From: Tumebacillus flagellatus
GTDB lineage: Bacteria; Bacillota; Bacilli; Tumebacillales; Tumebacillaceae
Direction of reading: 5' to 3'
Assembly: GCF_000714935.1 (NCBI RefSeq)
Contig: NZ_JMIR01000029.1
Span: 58,249 to 94,347, forward strand
Length of the DNA stretch: 36,099 nt
Every line of letters starts with the position of its first letter. Position 1 is the stretch's first letter. Positions 13,864 to 25,287 of this stretch are shown here, one piece after another. The translations under genes and the position numbers were made by a program. The notes beneath the pieces were generated by a model. That model was not told the DNA's origin, ran no database searches, and was given only the letters and a program-made list of their open reading frames with translations.

Positions 13864-14142
13864 TCAACTATTCTCACTCGTATGAGAGGGTTTGACCGCC
13901 ACCACACAAGCGGCTCGACTCAACTCGCGCAGCACATCGGCTTGGTACTGTTCGTTCATCATCCGGGCCTGTACGATCATGCGTCCTTTGTCGTTGGAGA
14001 CATAACGGGTCGGCAAAGCGTTCAGGGCGAGGGCAAGCACGTCGTTCTTGCAAATCTCGCAATCACAAGGCAAGCGTAAGTTGTTCCAGTGCTCGACCAG
14101 CACGTCCTCCACGATCTGTTCCATCAAATTAATCACTTTCAT
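13864..14142 (-). CDS. ComFB-domain protein
   Basis: 92 residues, starting at ATG 14142 behind GGGGGA. It matches the ComFB (late competence development) domain across its length: NLMEQIVEDVLVEHWNN, the cysteine cluster LPCDCEICKNDVLALALNAL, then LPTRYVSNDKGRM and a C-terminal helix (QYQADVLRELSRAACVVA). The C-x-C-x-x-C arrangement could hold zinc. B. subtilis ComFB sits in the comF operon; here the gene stands away from comF, next to a Crp/Fnr gene and near a c-di-GMP enzyme. Recent studies in cyanobacteria describe ComFB domains as receptors for cyclic dinucleotides, which makes this neighbourhood suggestive. A link is inference. Confidence 0.85.
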   Translation of the reverse strand: MKVINLMEQIVEDVLVEHWNNLRLPCDCEICKNDVLALALNALPTRYVSNDKGRMIVQARMMNEQYQADVLRELSRAACVVAVKPSHTSENS

Positions 14143-14222
14143 CGGCGTCCCCCGCTGTTTCGAATAAATGAATCGAGAATCGATGTGAATCTGAGTCGCA
14201 GTAACAAAAGTTCTCCTCTACT

Positions 14223-14252
14223 CCATAATTCTCCTGCCTTTGCTTCATACTA
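14223..14252 (+). promoter_or_regulatory. Probable forespore sigma-G promoter of the second germinant receptor operon
   Basis: CCATA (14223-14227), an 18-base spacer and CATACTA (14246-14252). The -10 is an exact match to the usual sigma-G form and the -35 has the conserved ATA. GerA-type operons are normally transcribed by sigma-G in the forespore. The start point would be about 14259, and AGGAGAGGAG follows at 14269-14278. Confidence 0.65.
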
Positions 14253-14282
14253 TTCAAAAGTCGTTCGAAAGGAGAGGAGCCG

Positions 14283-15614
14283 TTGCGAAAGTCTGATTCC
14301 GAACAACTCAAACGCATCTTGTCGGAGGAACTCGCCCAATCGGACGATGTCGAGGACCGCGAGATGAAGTCTGGTGAACTCACGGCACGGCTGCTCTACA
14401 TCAAGACCTTGTGCGACCCGCAGAAAGTGCAACGCTTTGTGATCGTGCCGTTTTGGGACCTGCAAAACCGAGAGCAATACGAGAATTTCCTGCTCTCCTT
14501 CCCCGGCAGTCAGCGCGGCGACCGCGTCGACGCCATCACCGAGAAGCTGTTGCAAGGCTTTCTCGCCGTGTTCCTCGGCGACGAGCTGATTTTGTTCGAA
14601 GCGACGTTGAACAACAACTCCAACACCAAAGAAGCCAACGTCGAAACAGCGGTGCAAGGCCCGCAGGACGCGTACACGGAAAAGATCGAAACCAACTTAA
14701 ACTTGGTGCGTGCCCGCTATCAAACTCCGACGCTGCGAGTGGAGATGTTCGTGATCGGGACGATTTCAAAAACGAAAATCGCGCTGCTCTACGACCAAGA
14801 CCTGGTCAATCCCAAACAGTTGGAAGATCTCCGCAAGCGCCTGCAAAACATCCGCATCGAAGTGCTCCAAGCGGCCGGCCAATTGGAAAAACTGATCGAA
14901 CACCGCACGATTCGCCTCTTCCCGACGATGATGATCACGGAGCGGCCGGACCGCACCGTCCACAACCTCGCCAACGGCAAGTTGGTGCTGCTCACCGACA
15001 AAGCGCTGTACGCGTTGATCGTGCCGACGATTTTCTCCGATTTTTTCAGCGCGATGGACGATATGTACATGCAAAACATGGTCGGGCGGTTTCTGCAGAC
15101 GCTGCGCTACATCGGGCTGGTGTTGACGTTGATCATGCCGTCGCTGTACATCATCATCACGTCGTTCAACCCGGAATTCGTGCGGGTACAGCTCACCTTC
15201 TCCATCGCTTCGTCCCGGGCGGCCGTCCCCTACCCTTCCTATCTGGAAGTGATCTTCATGCTCTTGATGATGGAATTTCTGACGGAAGCGAGCATCCGGC
15301 TGCCGCGGGCGATCGGGCCGACGGCGACGACGGTGGGCGGTTTGATTCTTGGTCAAGCCGCGACGCAGGCGGGGTTGGTCAGCGATATCATGATCATCAT
15401 CATCTCCGTGGTGGCGATTTCCAACTTCGTGATCCCTGTCAACGCAATGAGTTTTGCGATCCGCGTCTGCAAGTACCCGCTGGTGCTCCTCTCCACGCTG
15501 TTCGGGTTTTTCGGGTTGATCGTGGGGTTGATGGGGTTGGTGTTCTACCTGTCCTCGCATCGCACCTTCGAGGTCCCGTATGTGAAGATGTTTCGAAAGG
15601 AACGGAAGCCATGA
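14283..15614 (+). CDS. Spore germination receptor A subunit (second operon)
   Basis: 443 residues, starting with TTG 14283 behind GGAGAGGAG. The soluble N-domain contains RFVIVPFWDLQNREQYENFL and DQDLVNPKQLEDLRKRLQNI; the link MMITERPDRTVHNLANGKL is the conserved GerA segment before the membrane part. The C-terminal 190 residues have about five helices (IGLVLTLIMPSLYIIITSF, AIGPTATTVGGLILGQAATQ, MIIIISVVAISNFVIPV). It lacks the charged extension of the other A subunit (4324-6447) and is close to the minimal length of the family. Its stop overlaps the B gene start by four bases (ATGA). It would form the receptor core in the spore inner membrane. Confidence 0.94.
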   Translation: MRKSDSEQLKRILSEELAQSDDVEDREMKSGELTARLLYIKTLCDPQKVQRFVIVPFWDLQNREQYENFLLSFPGSQRGDRVDAITEKLLQGFLAVFLGDELILFEATLNNNSNTKEANVETAVQGPQDAYTEKIETNLNLVRARYQTPTLRVEMFVIGTISKTKIALLYDQDLVNPKQLEDLRKRLQNIRIEVLQAAGQLEKLIEHRTIRLFPTMMITERPDRTVHNLANGKLVLLTDKALYALIVPTIFSDFFSAMDDMYMQNMVGRFLQTLRYIGLVLTLIMPSLYIIITSFNPEFVRVQLTFSIASSRAAVPYPSYLEVIFMLLMMEFLTEASIRLPRAIGPTATTVGGLILGQAATQAGLVSDIMIIIISVVAISNFVIPVNAMSFAIRVCKYPLVLLSTLFGFFGLIVGLMGLVFYLSSHRTFEVPYVKMFRKERKP

Positions 15615-16696
15615 GGGAGAACCGGTACTTTTTTTACTTGGTGATCTTGAACATGCTCACCAACGTCGTGATGTTCGTCCCGCACGTGTTGCTGGAAAAT
15701 CGCTTCGGCAGCGGCATGATGTCGGCGGTTGTCGCCGTTCCGGTCAGCATGGCTCTGTTGATTGTCTTCACGAAACAGATCCAAAAAGTCGAGGGATTCA
15801 CCCTGTCCAAGATGTTGCAGGCCACGTTTCCGACTTGGATTCGCGTGCCGTTTCTCGTGCTGCTTTCCGCCGTCTGGATGACGGCCGGTGCGATGAGTGT
15901 GGTGGTATATACGGAGATGACACGCCGCTTTCTGTCGCCGGAAACGTCCTCTCTGATGATTCTGACCATCTTGTTGCTCTTGGTGATCGGTGTGTCCTAT
16001 CTGGAAAGCGACTTGGTGATGTACGGGGTGGAAGTGCTGTTCATCTTTGTGGTGCCGGTGATTGTGTTCTTGCTCGGCAAGGCGTTGTTCAGCAAGTCGA
16101 TGAATTGGTTGGAAGTGTCGGACATCGCCACACATCTCTGGTCCCTTCCGGATCTCAAAAGTGTTGGAGCCGCGACCTTTCTGTTTTCCGGCTTTGTCAA
16201 CATGGCGATCTTCGGCCGCCACTTTCCCTCGCGCTTGAAACCGTTGCACTATTGGATGTTGGGCGTGATGGGGTTGTCGGTCATCTTGACGTCGTTTTTG
16301 ATCCCGATCGGGTTTCTCGGCAGTTTCTCCGTGGAGCGGTACGCGTTTCCGTGGATGTCGACCGCCGACTCGATGCGGATGGAGTTTTTTTTCATCGAAC
16401 GCGTGGTCGGGCCGTTTCTTCTGCTGTACCTCATCCTGTCGACACTCTGCACGATTGTCACGTGGCACGTGGGGTGTCAACTGATCGACAGCTTGTTCTC
16501 CACTCCGAGAAAAATGCGCCGCGTGATCATCCTCGCCGTGTTCTCCCTCTCGGCAGTGGGGATGCAAAAGTTTCTCCTCAACGAACATCTGATGTACCGG
16601 TTTACTTCCAATTGGTTGGTGATCCGCTTGGCGGCTGAGTTTCTGTTGATTGCCAGCGTGGTCTACGGCGTCAGGAGGTGGAAGAAATCGTCATGA
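15611..16696 (+). CDS. Spore germination receptor B subunit (second operon)
   Basis: 361 residues, starting at ATG 15611 behind AAAGGAACGGA. Upstream reading in the same frame is the wrong frame of the A gene. About ten membrane helices are visible (YFFYLVILNMLTNVVMFVPH, VPFLVLLSAVWMTAGAMSVV, VEVLFIFVVPVIVFLLGKAL, FLLLYLILSTLCTIVTWHVG), as expected for the GerAB permease-like family that recognises the nutrient. Its stop overlaps the C-gene start by four bases. Its sequence looks well diverged from the B subunit at 3200, so the two receptors probably sense different germinants. Confidence 0.92.
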   Translation: MRENRYFFYLVILNMLTNVVMFVPHVLLENRFGSGMMSAVVAVPVSMALLIVFTKQIQKVEGFTLSKMLQATFPTWIRVPFLVLLSAVWMTAGAMSVVVYTEMTRRFLSPETSSLMILTILLLLVIGVSYLESDLVMYGVEVLFIFVVPVIVFLLGKALFSKSMNWLEVSDIATHLWSLPDLKSVGAATFLFSGFVNMAIFGRHFPSRLKPLHYWMLGVMGLSVILTSFLIPIGFLGSFSVERYAFPWMSTADSMRMEFFFIERVVGPFLLLYLILSTLCTIVTWHVGCQLIDSLFSTPRKMRRVIILAVFSLSAVGMQKFLLNEHLMYRFTSNWLVIRLAAEFLLIASVVYGVRRWKKSS

Positions 16697-17790
16697 AGAG
16701 ACGCCGACTCGCGCTGTTCGTGTTGTTATGCGCAACGCTGTTGCAAAGCGGCTGTGAGTTCAAAGACCTCGACAAACGCTTCTTCGTCGTGTCGATCGGC
16801 GTAGACAAATCCAAAGACCCGAAGAAGCCGTATCATGTATCCTTGAAAGTGGCGATTCCGAGCGGCCAGGTGCAGATGGGCAAGGAGTCGTTTGACGTGT
16901 ACGCCGTGGACGACAGCACAATCTCCAACGCCGTCCAGCACTTAAAAGCCAACGTGGACAAGGAGTTTGACTTCGGGCACACCAAGATGCTGGTGTTTGG
17001 GAAGGAACTCGCCGAAGACGACTACCGCGATGCGCTGGACTGGATGGTGCGTGCCCGTTTTTTGCAGCAAATCGCATGGGTCGGCGTCGGCAGTCCCAAC
17101 GCCGAAGAGGTGTTGCGGGTCAAACCGAACTTCGAGCGGCTCCCTTCCAACGCCCTGTTTCTGTCGTTTGGCCAGATCGGAGTGGAATCGGAGTTCACCG
17201 TCTCCCGCTATTTGTTTGATTTCTTTCGCGCCAACGAAGAACCGGGCAGTTCGCCGGTGCTGCCGATCATCAAAGCGCGGGAGGGGCACTTTACGATCGA
17301 CAACGCCTACGTGATGGACGGCAAACGCGCCAAACTCCGGCTCAACGCCGACGAGACCGTGCTGTTTAACACGCTGGTCCGATCGCAAAACAAGTACGAG
17401 TATGTGTTGGAGCAGGACGGGAAGCGGTTCGTGTTTCACGCGGACCAGATTTCTGTCTCGCGCTCCCTCACCGAATCGCCAAAACCGACGGCGACGGTGA
17501 AAATCAAGCTCGGCGGCACGTTGGTCGAAAGTCAGGATCAAGTCGTGAAGGAGCAAGACCTGTTGAAAGTCAGCGACCAACTCGGCCGCAAAATCCAAAA
17601 AGACATCAAGACCCTGCTCGAAAAATTCCGCGATCAACATCTCGACCCGTACGAGTTCGGACTGTATTACCGCGCCACACACTGGGACGACGTCGACCAG
17701 GAGGTGGCGGCTTGGAAGAAGATGTATCCCTCCCTCCAGTTCGACGTGCAGGTGAAAGTGAACTTGCGCGGCTCCGGCGTGATTGAATAA
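16693..17790 (+). CDS. Spore germination receptor C subunit, Ger(x)C lipoprotein (second operon)
   Basis: The start chosen is ATG 16693, in an ATGA overlap with the B gene and about 14 bases after AGGAGG. A GTG at 16678 is possible but would lie inside that ribosome binding site. 365 residues. The lipoprotein signal is MKRRRLALFVLLCATLLQSG followed by Cys21, then EFKDLDKRFFVVSIGVDKSK, the Ger(x)C signature. The C-terminus (LQFDVQVKVNLRGSGVI) is also typical. It is shorter than the C subunit at 1897 and lacks its glycine-rich inserts. No small D-type gene follows; the terminator comes directly after the stop. Confidence 0.93.
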   Translation: MKRRRLALFVLLCATLLQSGCEFKDLDKRFFVVSIGVDKSKDPKKPYHVSLKVAIPSGQVQMGKESFDVYAVDDSTISNAVQHLKANVDKEFDFGHTKMLVFGKELAEDDYRDALDWMVRARFLQQIAWVGVGSPNAEEVLRVKPNFERLPSNALFLSFGQIGVESEFTVSRYLFDFFRANEEPGSSPVLPIIKAREGHFTIDNAYVMDGKRAKLRLNADETVLFNTLVRSQNKYEYVLEQDGKRFVFHADQISVSRSLTESPKPTATVKIKLGGTLVESQDQVVKEQDLLKVSDQLGRKIQKDIKTLLEKFRDQHLDPYEFGLYYRATHWDDVDQEVAAWKKMYPSLQFDVQVKVNLRGSGVIE

Positions 17791-17824
17791 AAAATCCCCT
17801 TCCACGAATGGAGGGGATTTTTAT
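17789..17824. terminator. Bidirectional terminator between the second ger operon and the pyr operon
   Basis: AAAATCCCCTTCCA/TGGAGGGGATTTTT stem around CGAA (one mismatch), with T-runs on both strands. It ends both converging operons: the ger stop is at 17790 and the pyrE stop at 17825. Confidence 0.92.
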
Positions 17825-18457
17825 TTAGTACTTCTCCGGCGCGTCCTTCCACTTGCGCAGCAGTTCGAGGTCGCCCTCGTCGACGTAGTTTTCTTGGACG
17901 GCGATCGGCAGAAGTTTGGAGTAGTTGGACAGGGTGGCAAACGGGCAGTCTGCCGCTTGGAAGTTCTGGACGGCACTCTCGAATTCGTAGGAGAAAATCG
18001 CCGCAACGCCCAAGACTTTGCCGCCCGCTTGACGGACGCCTTCCACGACTTTCAAAGACGAGCCGCCCGTGGAGATCAGGTCTTCGATAACGACGACGGT
18101 TTGCCCTTCGTGGAGTACGCCTTCAATCAGCGAGCCGGTGCCGTGCTTCTTCGGAGAGGAGCGCACGTAGACCATCGGCTTGTTGAGTTTTTGCGCCACC
18201 CACGCCGCATGCGGGATGCCCGCCGTCGCCGCTCCTGCGATCACGTCCACATCTCCGTACTGCTCTTGGATCAGTGCCGCCAAGCCCTCCGCGATCATCT
18301 CGCGGATTTCCGGGTAGGAGATCGTCAAGCGGTTGTCACAGTAGATCGGCGAGCGCAGGCCGGACGACCAGATAAACGGATCGTGCGGTTTAAGCGCGAC
18401 GGCTTTGATGTCGAGCAGGGCTTTGGCGACTTTGTCGCCGAGGTTCGCAGTGGTCAT
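17825..18457 (-). CDS. pyrE: Orotate phosphoribosyltransferase
   Basis: 210 residues, starting at ATG 18457 in an ATGA overlap with the pyrF stop. It converts orotate and PRPP to orotidine 5'-phosphate in the cytoplasm. The type I phosphoribosyltransferase PRPP loop is VVVIEDLISTGGSSLKVVEG, with the acidic pair ED before the loop; GLRSPIYCDNRL and YVRSSPKKHGTG are the conserved flanking segments (the lysines of SPKKHG contact PRPP). The open frame continues 219 bases upstream, but this start matches the family's N-terminus. It is the last gene of the pyr operon, as in Bacillus subtilis. Confidence 0.97.
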   Translation of the reverse strand: MTTANLGDKVAKALLDIKAVALKPHDPFIWSSGLRSPIYCDNRLTISYPEIREMIAEGLAALIQEQYGDVDVIAGAATAGIPHAAWVAQKLNKPMVYVRSSPKKHGTGSLIEGVLHEGQTVVVIEDLISTGGSSLKVVEGVRQAGGKVLGVAAIFSYEFESAVQNFQAADCPFATLSNYSKLLPIAVQENYVDEGDLELLRKWKDAPEKY

Positions 18458-19206
18458 TGGTGAGGTCCCTCCGATGGCTCCGATTGTTGTACTTCTTCGA
18501 GGATGCGCAGTGCCGCGTCGCGCGGGTCGTCTGCGTGCGTGATTGCGCGCCCGATCACGAGGTACGAGGCTCCCGCTCGCAGCGCGTCGGTCGGCGTCAT
18601 GATCCGCACTTGGTCGTTCGCCGCCGCCCATACGGGACGGATGCCGGGGATGACGGTGAGGAACTCGTCTCCGCACGCTTGGCGGATGCCCTCGATTTCA
18701 TGCCCGGACGCGACGACGCCGTCGAGTCCCGCTTCTTGGGCGAGGCGGGCGTAGCGGATGACGGTGCTTTGCACGTCGCCCGGGATGCCGATTTCCTCGT
18801 TTAGCACCTGTTTTGCCGTCGACGTCAACTGCGTGACGCCGATCACTTTCGGAACGGCGATGCCGAGCGCCTGTGCCCGTGCGACCGCCGCTTGCTTGGC
18901 GCGGCGCATCATCTCCAGTCCCCCGCCGACATGCACGTTGAACATGTAGACGCCGTGCGACGTGACCGAGTCGGACGCGCCCGCCACGGTGTTCGGGATG
19001 TCGTGGAATTTGCAGTCCATGAAGACTTGAAAGCCCCTCTCATGCAAACGATCCAAGATCGCCGGCCCGCTTTTGAAAAAAAGCTGCAGGCCGACTTTCA
19101 TCGTCTTGATCGTGTCGCCGAGGCGGTCGGCGAGTCGCAGCGCGTCGTCCATGTTGTCGTAGTCGAGGGCGACGAAGATTTTATCAGCCGGTCTCAGGTT
19201 CGTCAT
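18454..19206 (-). CDS. pyrF: Orotidine 5'-phosphate decarboxylase
   Basis: 250 residues. The start chosen is ATG 19206 (MTNLRPADKIFVALDYDNMD), six bases after GGGAGAG; an ATG at 19212 sits too close to that site. It decarboxylates OMP to UMP, the final de novo step. The catalytic segment FQVFMDCKFHDIPNTV has the Asp-x-Lys-x-x-Asp motif of the OMPDC group, preceded by KVGLQLFFKSG. The phosphate-binding end is VIPGIRP and LVIGRAITHADDPRDAA. This TIM-barrel protein overlaps pyrE by four bases and lies 61 bases after pyrD. Confidence 0.97.
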   Translation of the reverse strand: MTNLRPADKIFVALDYDNMDDALRLADRLGDTIKTMKVGLQLFFKSGPAILDRLHERGFQVFMDCKFHDIPNTVAGASDSVTSHGVYMFNVHVGGGLEMMRRAKQAAVARAQALGIAVPKVIGVTQLTSTAKQVLNEEIGIPGDVQSTVIRYARLAQEAGLDGVVASGHEIEGIRQACGDEFLTVIPGIRPVWAAANDQVRIMTPTDALRAGASYLVIGRAITHADDPRDAALRILEEVQQSEPSEGPHQ

Positions 19207-19267
19207 GCACATCTCTCCCGTTCTCTCGTGTCGCAGCACATGGTTTTACGCTGCAGATGATTTCAGA

Positions 19268-20946
<1,679 letters not shown>

Positions 20947-20996
20947 GCTCTCACGCCCCTTTTTGTCTGGATTTTTTGCCTATTCCTTTTTTGCCG

Positions 20997-23900
20997 CTAG
21001 TTTTTTTGCAGCGGGCGGGTCGAGAATTTGATTGAGCTCAGCACGTCGAGCATCGCTTGGGCGGTGTCGAGCGAGGTCAGGCACGGGATGCCGTGTTCGA
21101 CCGTTTCGCGGCGGATGCGGAACCCGTCGCGGGTGACGTCCTTGCCCTTGGTCAGCGTGTTGATGACCATGTTCGTCTCGCCTCGGCGGATCAGGTCGAC
21201 CAGCGTGTTCTCCGTCTCTTGGAGCTTGTTGACTTCTGTCACTTGGATGCCGTTGTCGCGCAGGAGTTTCGCGGTGCCCGCCGTCGCGACGAATTTAAAG
21301 CCGAGGTGGTAGTAGCCGCGCAGGATCGGCAGCGCTTCTTGCTTGTCTTTGTCGGCGATCGTCGCGATGATCGTGCCGTGCTCCGGAATCGAGATGCCTG
21401 CCGCCAGCAAGCCTTTGTAGAGCGCTTTGGCAAACGTGATGTCTTGGCCCATGACTTCGCCGGTCGATTTCATTTCCGGACCGAGCGTGACGTCGACGCG
21501 GCGCAGTTTGGCAAACGAGAACACCGGAACTTTGACGGCGACGTTCTGGGTCGGCTCCGGCCAGAGGCCCGGCTGGTAGCCTTGCTCCGTCAGCGATTCG
21601 CCGAAGATGATCTTGGTCGCCACGTCCACCATCGGCACGCCGGTGATCTTCGAGAGGAACGGCACGGTGCGGGAAGAACGCGGGTTGACTTCGATGATGT
21701 AGACTTTGTCTTTTGAGACGACGTATTGGATGTTCAGCAAGCCCTTAACGTTCAGCGCGCGGGCGATGCGGGTGGTGTATTCGATGATCTCTTCCTTCAG
21801 ATGCGGGTAGAGCCGCTGTGTCGGGTACACGGCGATGGAGTCGCCGGAGTGCACGCCTGCGCGCTCGACGTGTTCCATAATCCCCGGAATCAGCACGTTC
21901 TCTCCGTCGGAGATCGCGTCGACTTCCACTTCCAAACCGGTCAGGTAGCAGTCGACGAGCACCGGATGTTCTCGGTTGACTTTGACGGCGTGCGTCATGT
22001 AGTAGAGCAGGTCTTGCTCGCTGTGCACGATCTCCATCGCGCGGCCGCCGAGGACGTAGGACGGGCGGACGACGACCGGATAGCCGATGGTGTTCGCCGC
22101 TTCCACCGCCGCTTCGACCGTGAACACGGTGCGGCCTTCCGGGCGCGGGATGTTCAGTTCGGTGAGCAACTGGTCGAATTTCTCGCGGTCTTCGGCGCGG
22201 TCGATGTCTTCAAGCTGCGTGCCGAGGATTTTCACGCCGCGCTTGACGAGCGGTGCGGCGAGGTTGATCGCCGTCTGGCCGCCGAACTGCACGATGACGC
22301 CCTCCGGCTGCTCGCGGTCGATGACGTGCATGACGTCCTCGATGTGCAGCGGCTCGAAGTACAGGCGGTCGGACGTGTTGAAGTCGGTGGAGACGGTCTC
22401 CGGGTTGTTGTTGATGATGACCGATTCGTAGCCCGCTTTCTTCAAGCCCCAGACCGCGTGGACGGAGCAGTAGTCGAACTCGATGCCTTGGCCGATGCGA
22501 ATCGGGCCGGAGCCGAGGACGATGACTTTTTTCTTCTCGCTGGATTCCACTTCGTCTTCCTGCTCGTACGCCGAGTAGTAGTACGGGGTCGCCGATTCAA
22601 ATTCGGCGGCGCAGGTGTCGACCATTTTATAGACGGGGCGCAGGCCGAGATGTTGGCGGGTGCCGTACACTTCCTCTTCCGTGGTGTCGGCGTAGCGGGC
22701 GATCGTGGTGTCCGGGATCGCCCACTTTTTCGCTTGGGTCAAGTTTTGCTCGCCGAGGCCGTTTGCGGCGATGTCGTTCAGGAGTTCCACGATCCCGCTC
22801 AATTTGTGCAGGAACCAGCGGTCGATCTTGGTCAGGTCGTGCAGTTGCTCGACGGTGTAACCGCGCTTGAGAGCTTCCGCGACGAGGAACAGGCGCTCGT
22901 CGTCGGCGTGGATCAAGCGCTTCTCCAGCTGTTCGACGGACAGTTCGTCCGCACCCGGCAGGTCGAGCGAATCGAGGCCGATCTCCAGCGACCGCACCGC
23001 TTTCATCAGCGACGCTTCAAAGGAGCGCTCGATCGCCATGACTTCGCCGGTCGCTTTCATCTGCGTGCCGAGGACGCGCTTGGCGGTGATGAACTTGTCA
23101 AACGGCCAGCGCGGGATCTTGGTGACGACGTAATCGAGCGCCGGTTCGAAGCAGGCGTAGGTGTTTTTCGTGACCGGGTTGATGATTTCGTCCAAGGTGT
23201 AGCCGATGGCGATCTTGGACGCAATTTTCGCAATCGGGTAACCTGTCGCTTTCGACGCCAGCGCCGACGAGCGGGAGACGCGCGGGTTGACTTCGATCAG
23301 GTAGTAGTTGAAGCTGTGCGGGTCGAGCGCGAACTGCACGTTGCAACCGCCCTCGATGCCGAGCGCGCGGATGATTTTCAGCGACGAGTGGCGCAGCATC
23401 TGGTATTCGTGGTCGGAGAGCGTTTGCGACGGTGCCACGACGATGGAATCGCCGGTGTGGATGCCGACCGGATCGAAGTTCTCCATGTTGCAGACGACGA
23501 TGCAGTTGTCGTTTTTGTCGCGCATGACTTCGTACTCGACTTCTTTGAACCCGGCGATGGAGCGCTCGACGAGCACTTGCGAGATCGGCGAGAGGGTCAA
23601 GCCGCGGTTGACGATCTCTTCGTACTCCGACCAGTTCGCCGCGATGCCGCCGCCCGAGCCGCCGAGCGTGTACGCCGGGCGAATGATGATCGGGAAGCCG
23701 AGTTCTTCGGCGAACGCTTTCGCTTCTTCGTACGTGTTGACGATTTCCGATTCCGGCACCGGCTCGCCCAGTTCACGCATCAGGGCGCGGAACTGTTCGC
23801 GGTCTTCCGCTTGTTGAATCGACGCCAGCGACGTGCCGAGCAACTCGACGCCCTCTTCTTGGAGAACGCCCATCTCGTGCAGTTTGACGGCGAGATTGAG

Positions 23901-24185
23901 GCCGGTTTGACCGCCGAGCGTGGCAAGCAGGCCGTCCGGGCGCTCTTGGCGGATGATCTGCGCGACGAATTCCGGTGTGAGCGGCTCGACGTAGACTTTG
24001 TCCGCCATGTCGAGGTCGGTCATGATCGTCGCCGGGTTGGAGTTGACGAGAACGACTTCGATGCCTTCTTCCCGCAGCGATTGGCAAGCTTGCGTGCCGG
24101 CGTAGTCAAACTCTGCCGCTTGGCCGATGATGATCGGGCCCGATCCGATGACGAGGATTTTCTTGAGGTCTGTGCGCAACGGCAT
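20997..24185 (-). CDS. carB: Carbamoyl-phosphate synthase large subunit (pyrimidine-regulated)
   Basis: 1062 residues, starting at ATG 24185, three bases after the carA stop. It makes carbamoyl phosphate from bicarbonate, two ATP and ammonia delivered by CarA. The two homologous halves start [20 protein letters not shown] (residue 8) and [20 protein letters not shown] (about 557). Each has an ATP-grasp domain (for example [16 protein letters not shown] and [16 protein letters not shown]) and ends with [20 protein letters not shown]-type or [19 protein letters not shown]-type segments. The C-terminal 130 residues are the methylglyoxal-synthase-like allosteric domain (from about 935). This is the pyrAB gene of the Bacillus pyr operon. 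Confidence 0.98.
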   Translation of the reverse strand: MPLRTDLKKILVIGSGPIIIGQAAEFDYAGTQACQSLREEGIEVVLVNSNPATIMTDLDMADKVYVEPLTPEFVAQIIRQERPDGLLATLGGQTGLNLAVKLHEMGVLQEEGVELLGTSLASIQQAEDREQFRALMRELGEPVPESEIVNTYEEAKAFAEELGFPIIIRPAYTLGGSGGGIAANWSEYEEIVNRGLTLSPISQVLVERSIAGFKEVEYEVMRDKNDNCIVVCNMENFDPVGIHTGDSIVVAPSQTLSDHEYQMLRHSSLKIIRALGIEGGCNVQFALDPHSFNYYLIEVNPRVSRSSALASKATGYPIAKIASKIAIGYTLDEIINPVTKNTYACFEPALDYVVTKIPRWPFDKFITAKRVLGTQMKATGEVMAIERSFEASLMKAVRSLEIGLDSLDLPGADELSVEQLEKRLIHADDERLFLVAEALKRGYTVEQLHDLTKIDRWFLHKLSGIVELLNDIAANGLGEQNLTQAKKWAIPDTTIARYADTTEEEVYGTRQHLGLRPVYKMVDTCAAEFESATPYYYSAYEQEDEVESSEKKKVIVLGSGPIRIGQGIEFDYCSVHAVWGLKKAGYESVIINNNPETVSTDFNTSDRLYFEPLHIEDVMHVIDREQPEGVIVQFGGQTAINLAAPLVKRGVKILGTQLEDIDRAEDREKFDQLLTELNIPRPEGRTVFTVEAAVEAANTIGYPVVVRPSYVLGGRAMEIVHSEQDLLYYMTHAVKVNREHPVLVDCYLTGLEVEVDAISDGENVLIPGIMEHVERAGVHSGDSIAVYPTQRLYPHLKEEIIEYTTRIARALNVKGLLNIQYVVSKDKVYIIEVNPRSSRTVPFLSKITGVPMVDVATKIIFGESLTEQGYQPGLWPEPTQNVAVKVPVFSFAKLRRVDVTLGPEMKSTGEVMGQDITFAKALYKGLLAAGISIPEHGTIIATIADKDKQEALPILRGYYHLGFKFVATAGTAKLLRDNGIQVTEVNKLQETENTLVDLIRRGETNMVINTLTKGKDVTRDGFRIRRETVEHGIPCLTSLDTAQAMLDVLSSIKFSTRPLQKN

Positions 24186-24188
24186 GGT

Positions 24189-25271
24189 TTAGTTCGCCTC
24201 CCAGTACGTATCGATCATATCCATGAAACGGTCAAACAGGTAATCCGAATCGTCCGGGCCCGGACGTGCTTCCGGGTGGTACTGGACGGAGAAGGCCGGG
24301 TAGTTCGTATGTTGGACGCCCTCGACGGAGCCGTCGTTTTGGTTGATGTGCGTCAGTTCCAGGCCCGTGCCTTCCAACGATTCCGGCACGACGACGTAGC
24401 CGTGGTTTTGCGACGTGATGTAGCAGCGGCCGTTCAGCAGGTCTTTGACCGGATGGTTGGCGCCGCGATGACCGAACTTCAGACGGTCGGTTTTCGCGCC
24501 GCACGCCAGCGAGATCAGTTGGTGGCCGAGGCAGATGCCGAAGACCGGCACTTTCGGCAGCAATTCGCGAACCGTTTCGATGATCTCGTGCAGATCGGCG
24601 GGGTCGCCGGGGCCGTTGGAGAGCATGACGCCGTGCGGTTCCCAGTTCAAAATCTCTTCGGCGGACGTATGCGCCGGGACGACCGTCACGTCGCAGCCGC
24701 GTGCGACCAAAGAGCGCAGCACGCCCGCTTTCATCCCGAAGTCCATCGCCACGATGCGGCGCTGTTCGCCCGGGCAGCGGTAGGTCGATTTCGTCGTCAC
24801 TTGCGCGACTTGGTCGCGCGGCAGCAGGTTGTCGGTGTTCAGTTTCGCGACGTACTCTTCCACAGCGGTGTCAAGCGTCGTGATGACGCCCGCCATCGTG
24901 CCGCGCACGCGGATTTTTTTCGTGAGCATGCGGGTGTCGATGCCGTGGATGCCGAGGATGTTGTTGCGCTTCAAGTAGGCGTCGAGGTCGCCGCGGTTGC
25001 GCCAGTTGCTCGGGTGCTCTTCCCACTCGCGCACGACGAAGCCGCGCACATGCGGATGCGCCGATTCGATATCGTCGACGTTGACGCCGTAGTTGCCGAT
25101 CAGCGGGTAGGTCATCGTGACGATCTGCCCGTAGTACGACGGGTCGGTCAGCACCTCTTGGTACCCGGTCATGCCGGTGTTAAACACAACTTCCCCAAAC
25201 GATTCGCCCTCGGCTCCGAAAGCTTGTCCTTCAAAGACCGTTCCGTCTTCCAAAATCAATCTTGCGTTCAT
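24189..25271 (-). CDS. carA: Carbamoyl-phosphate synthase small subunit, glutamine amidotransferase
   Basis: 360 residues, starting at ATG 25271 behind GGTGGAGGAGCC. It releases ammonia from glutamine for CarB. The N-terminal half carries LILEDGTVFEGQAFGAEGES and VVFNTGMTGYQEVLTDPSYY, the CarA-specific domain. The C-terminal class I amidotransferase domain has the nucleophile in VFGICLGHQLISLACG (Cys of GICLGHQ) and the His-Glu pair in SVQYHPEARPGP. Corresponds to pyrAA. It is 16 bases downstream of pyrC. Confidence 0.98.
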   Translation of the reverse strand: MNARLILEDGTVFEGQAFGAEGESFGEVVFNTGMTGYQEVLTDPSYYGQIVTMTYPLIGNYGVNVDDIESAHPHVRGFVVREWEEHPSNWRNRGDLDAYLKRNNILGIHGIDTRMLTKKIRVRGTMAGVITTLDTAVEEYVAKLNTDNLLPRDQVAQVTTKSTYRCPGEQRRIVAMDFGMKAGVLRSLVARGCDVTVVPAHTSAEEILNWEPHGVMLSNGPGDPADLHEIIETVRELLPKVPVFGICLGHQLISLACGAKTDRLKFGHRGANHPVKDLLNGRCYITSQNHGYVVVPESLEGTGLELTHINQNDGSVEGVQHTNYPAFSVQYHPEARPGPDDSDYLFDRFMDMIDTYWEAN

Positions 25272-25287
25272 GGCTCCTCCACCCTTC

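Noticed and set aside
14411-15610. Long in-frame extension upstream of the second germination B-subunit gene
   Set aside because: It is the wrong frame of the A gene (Arg/His/Gly-rich). The real start is the ATG at 15611 in the ATGA overlap.
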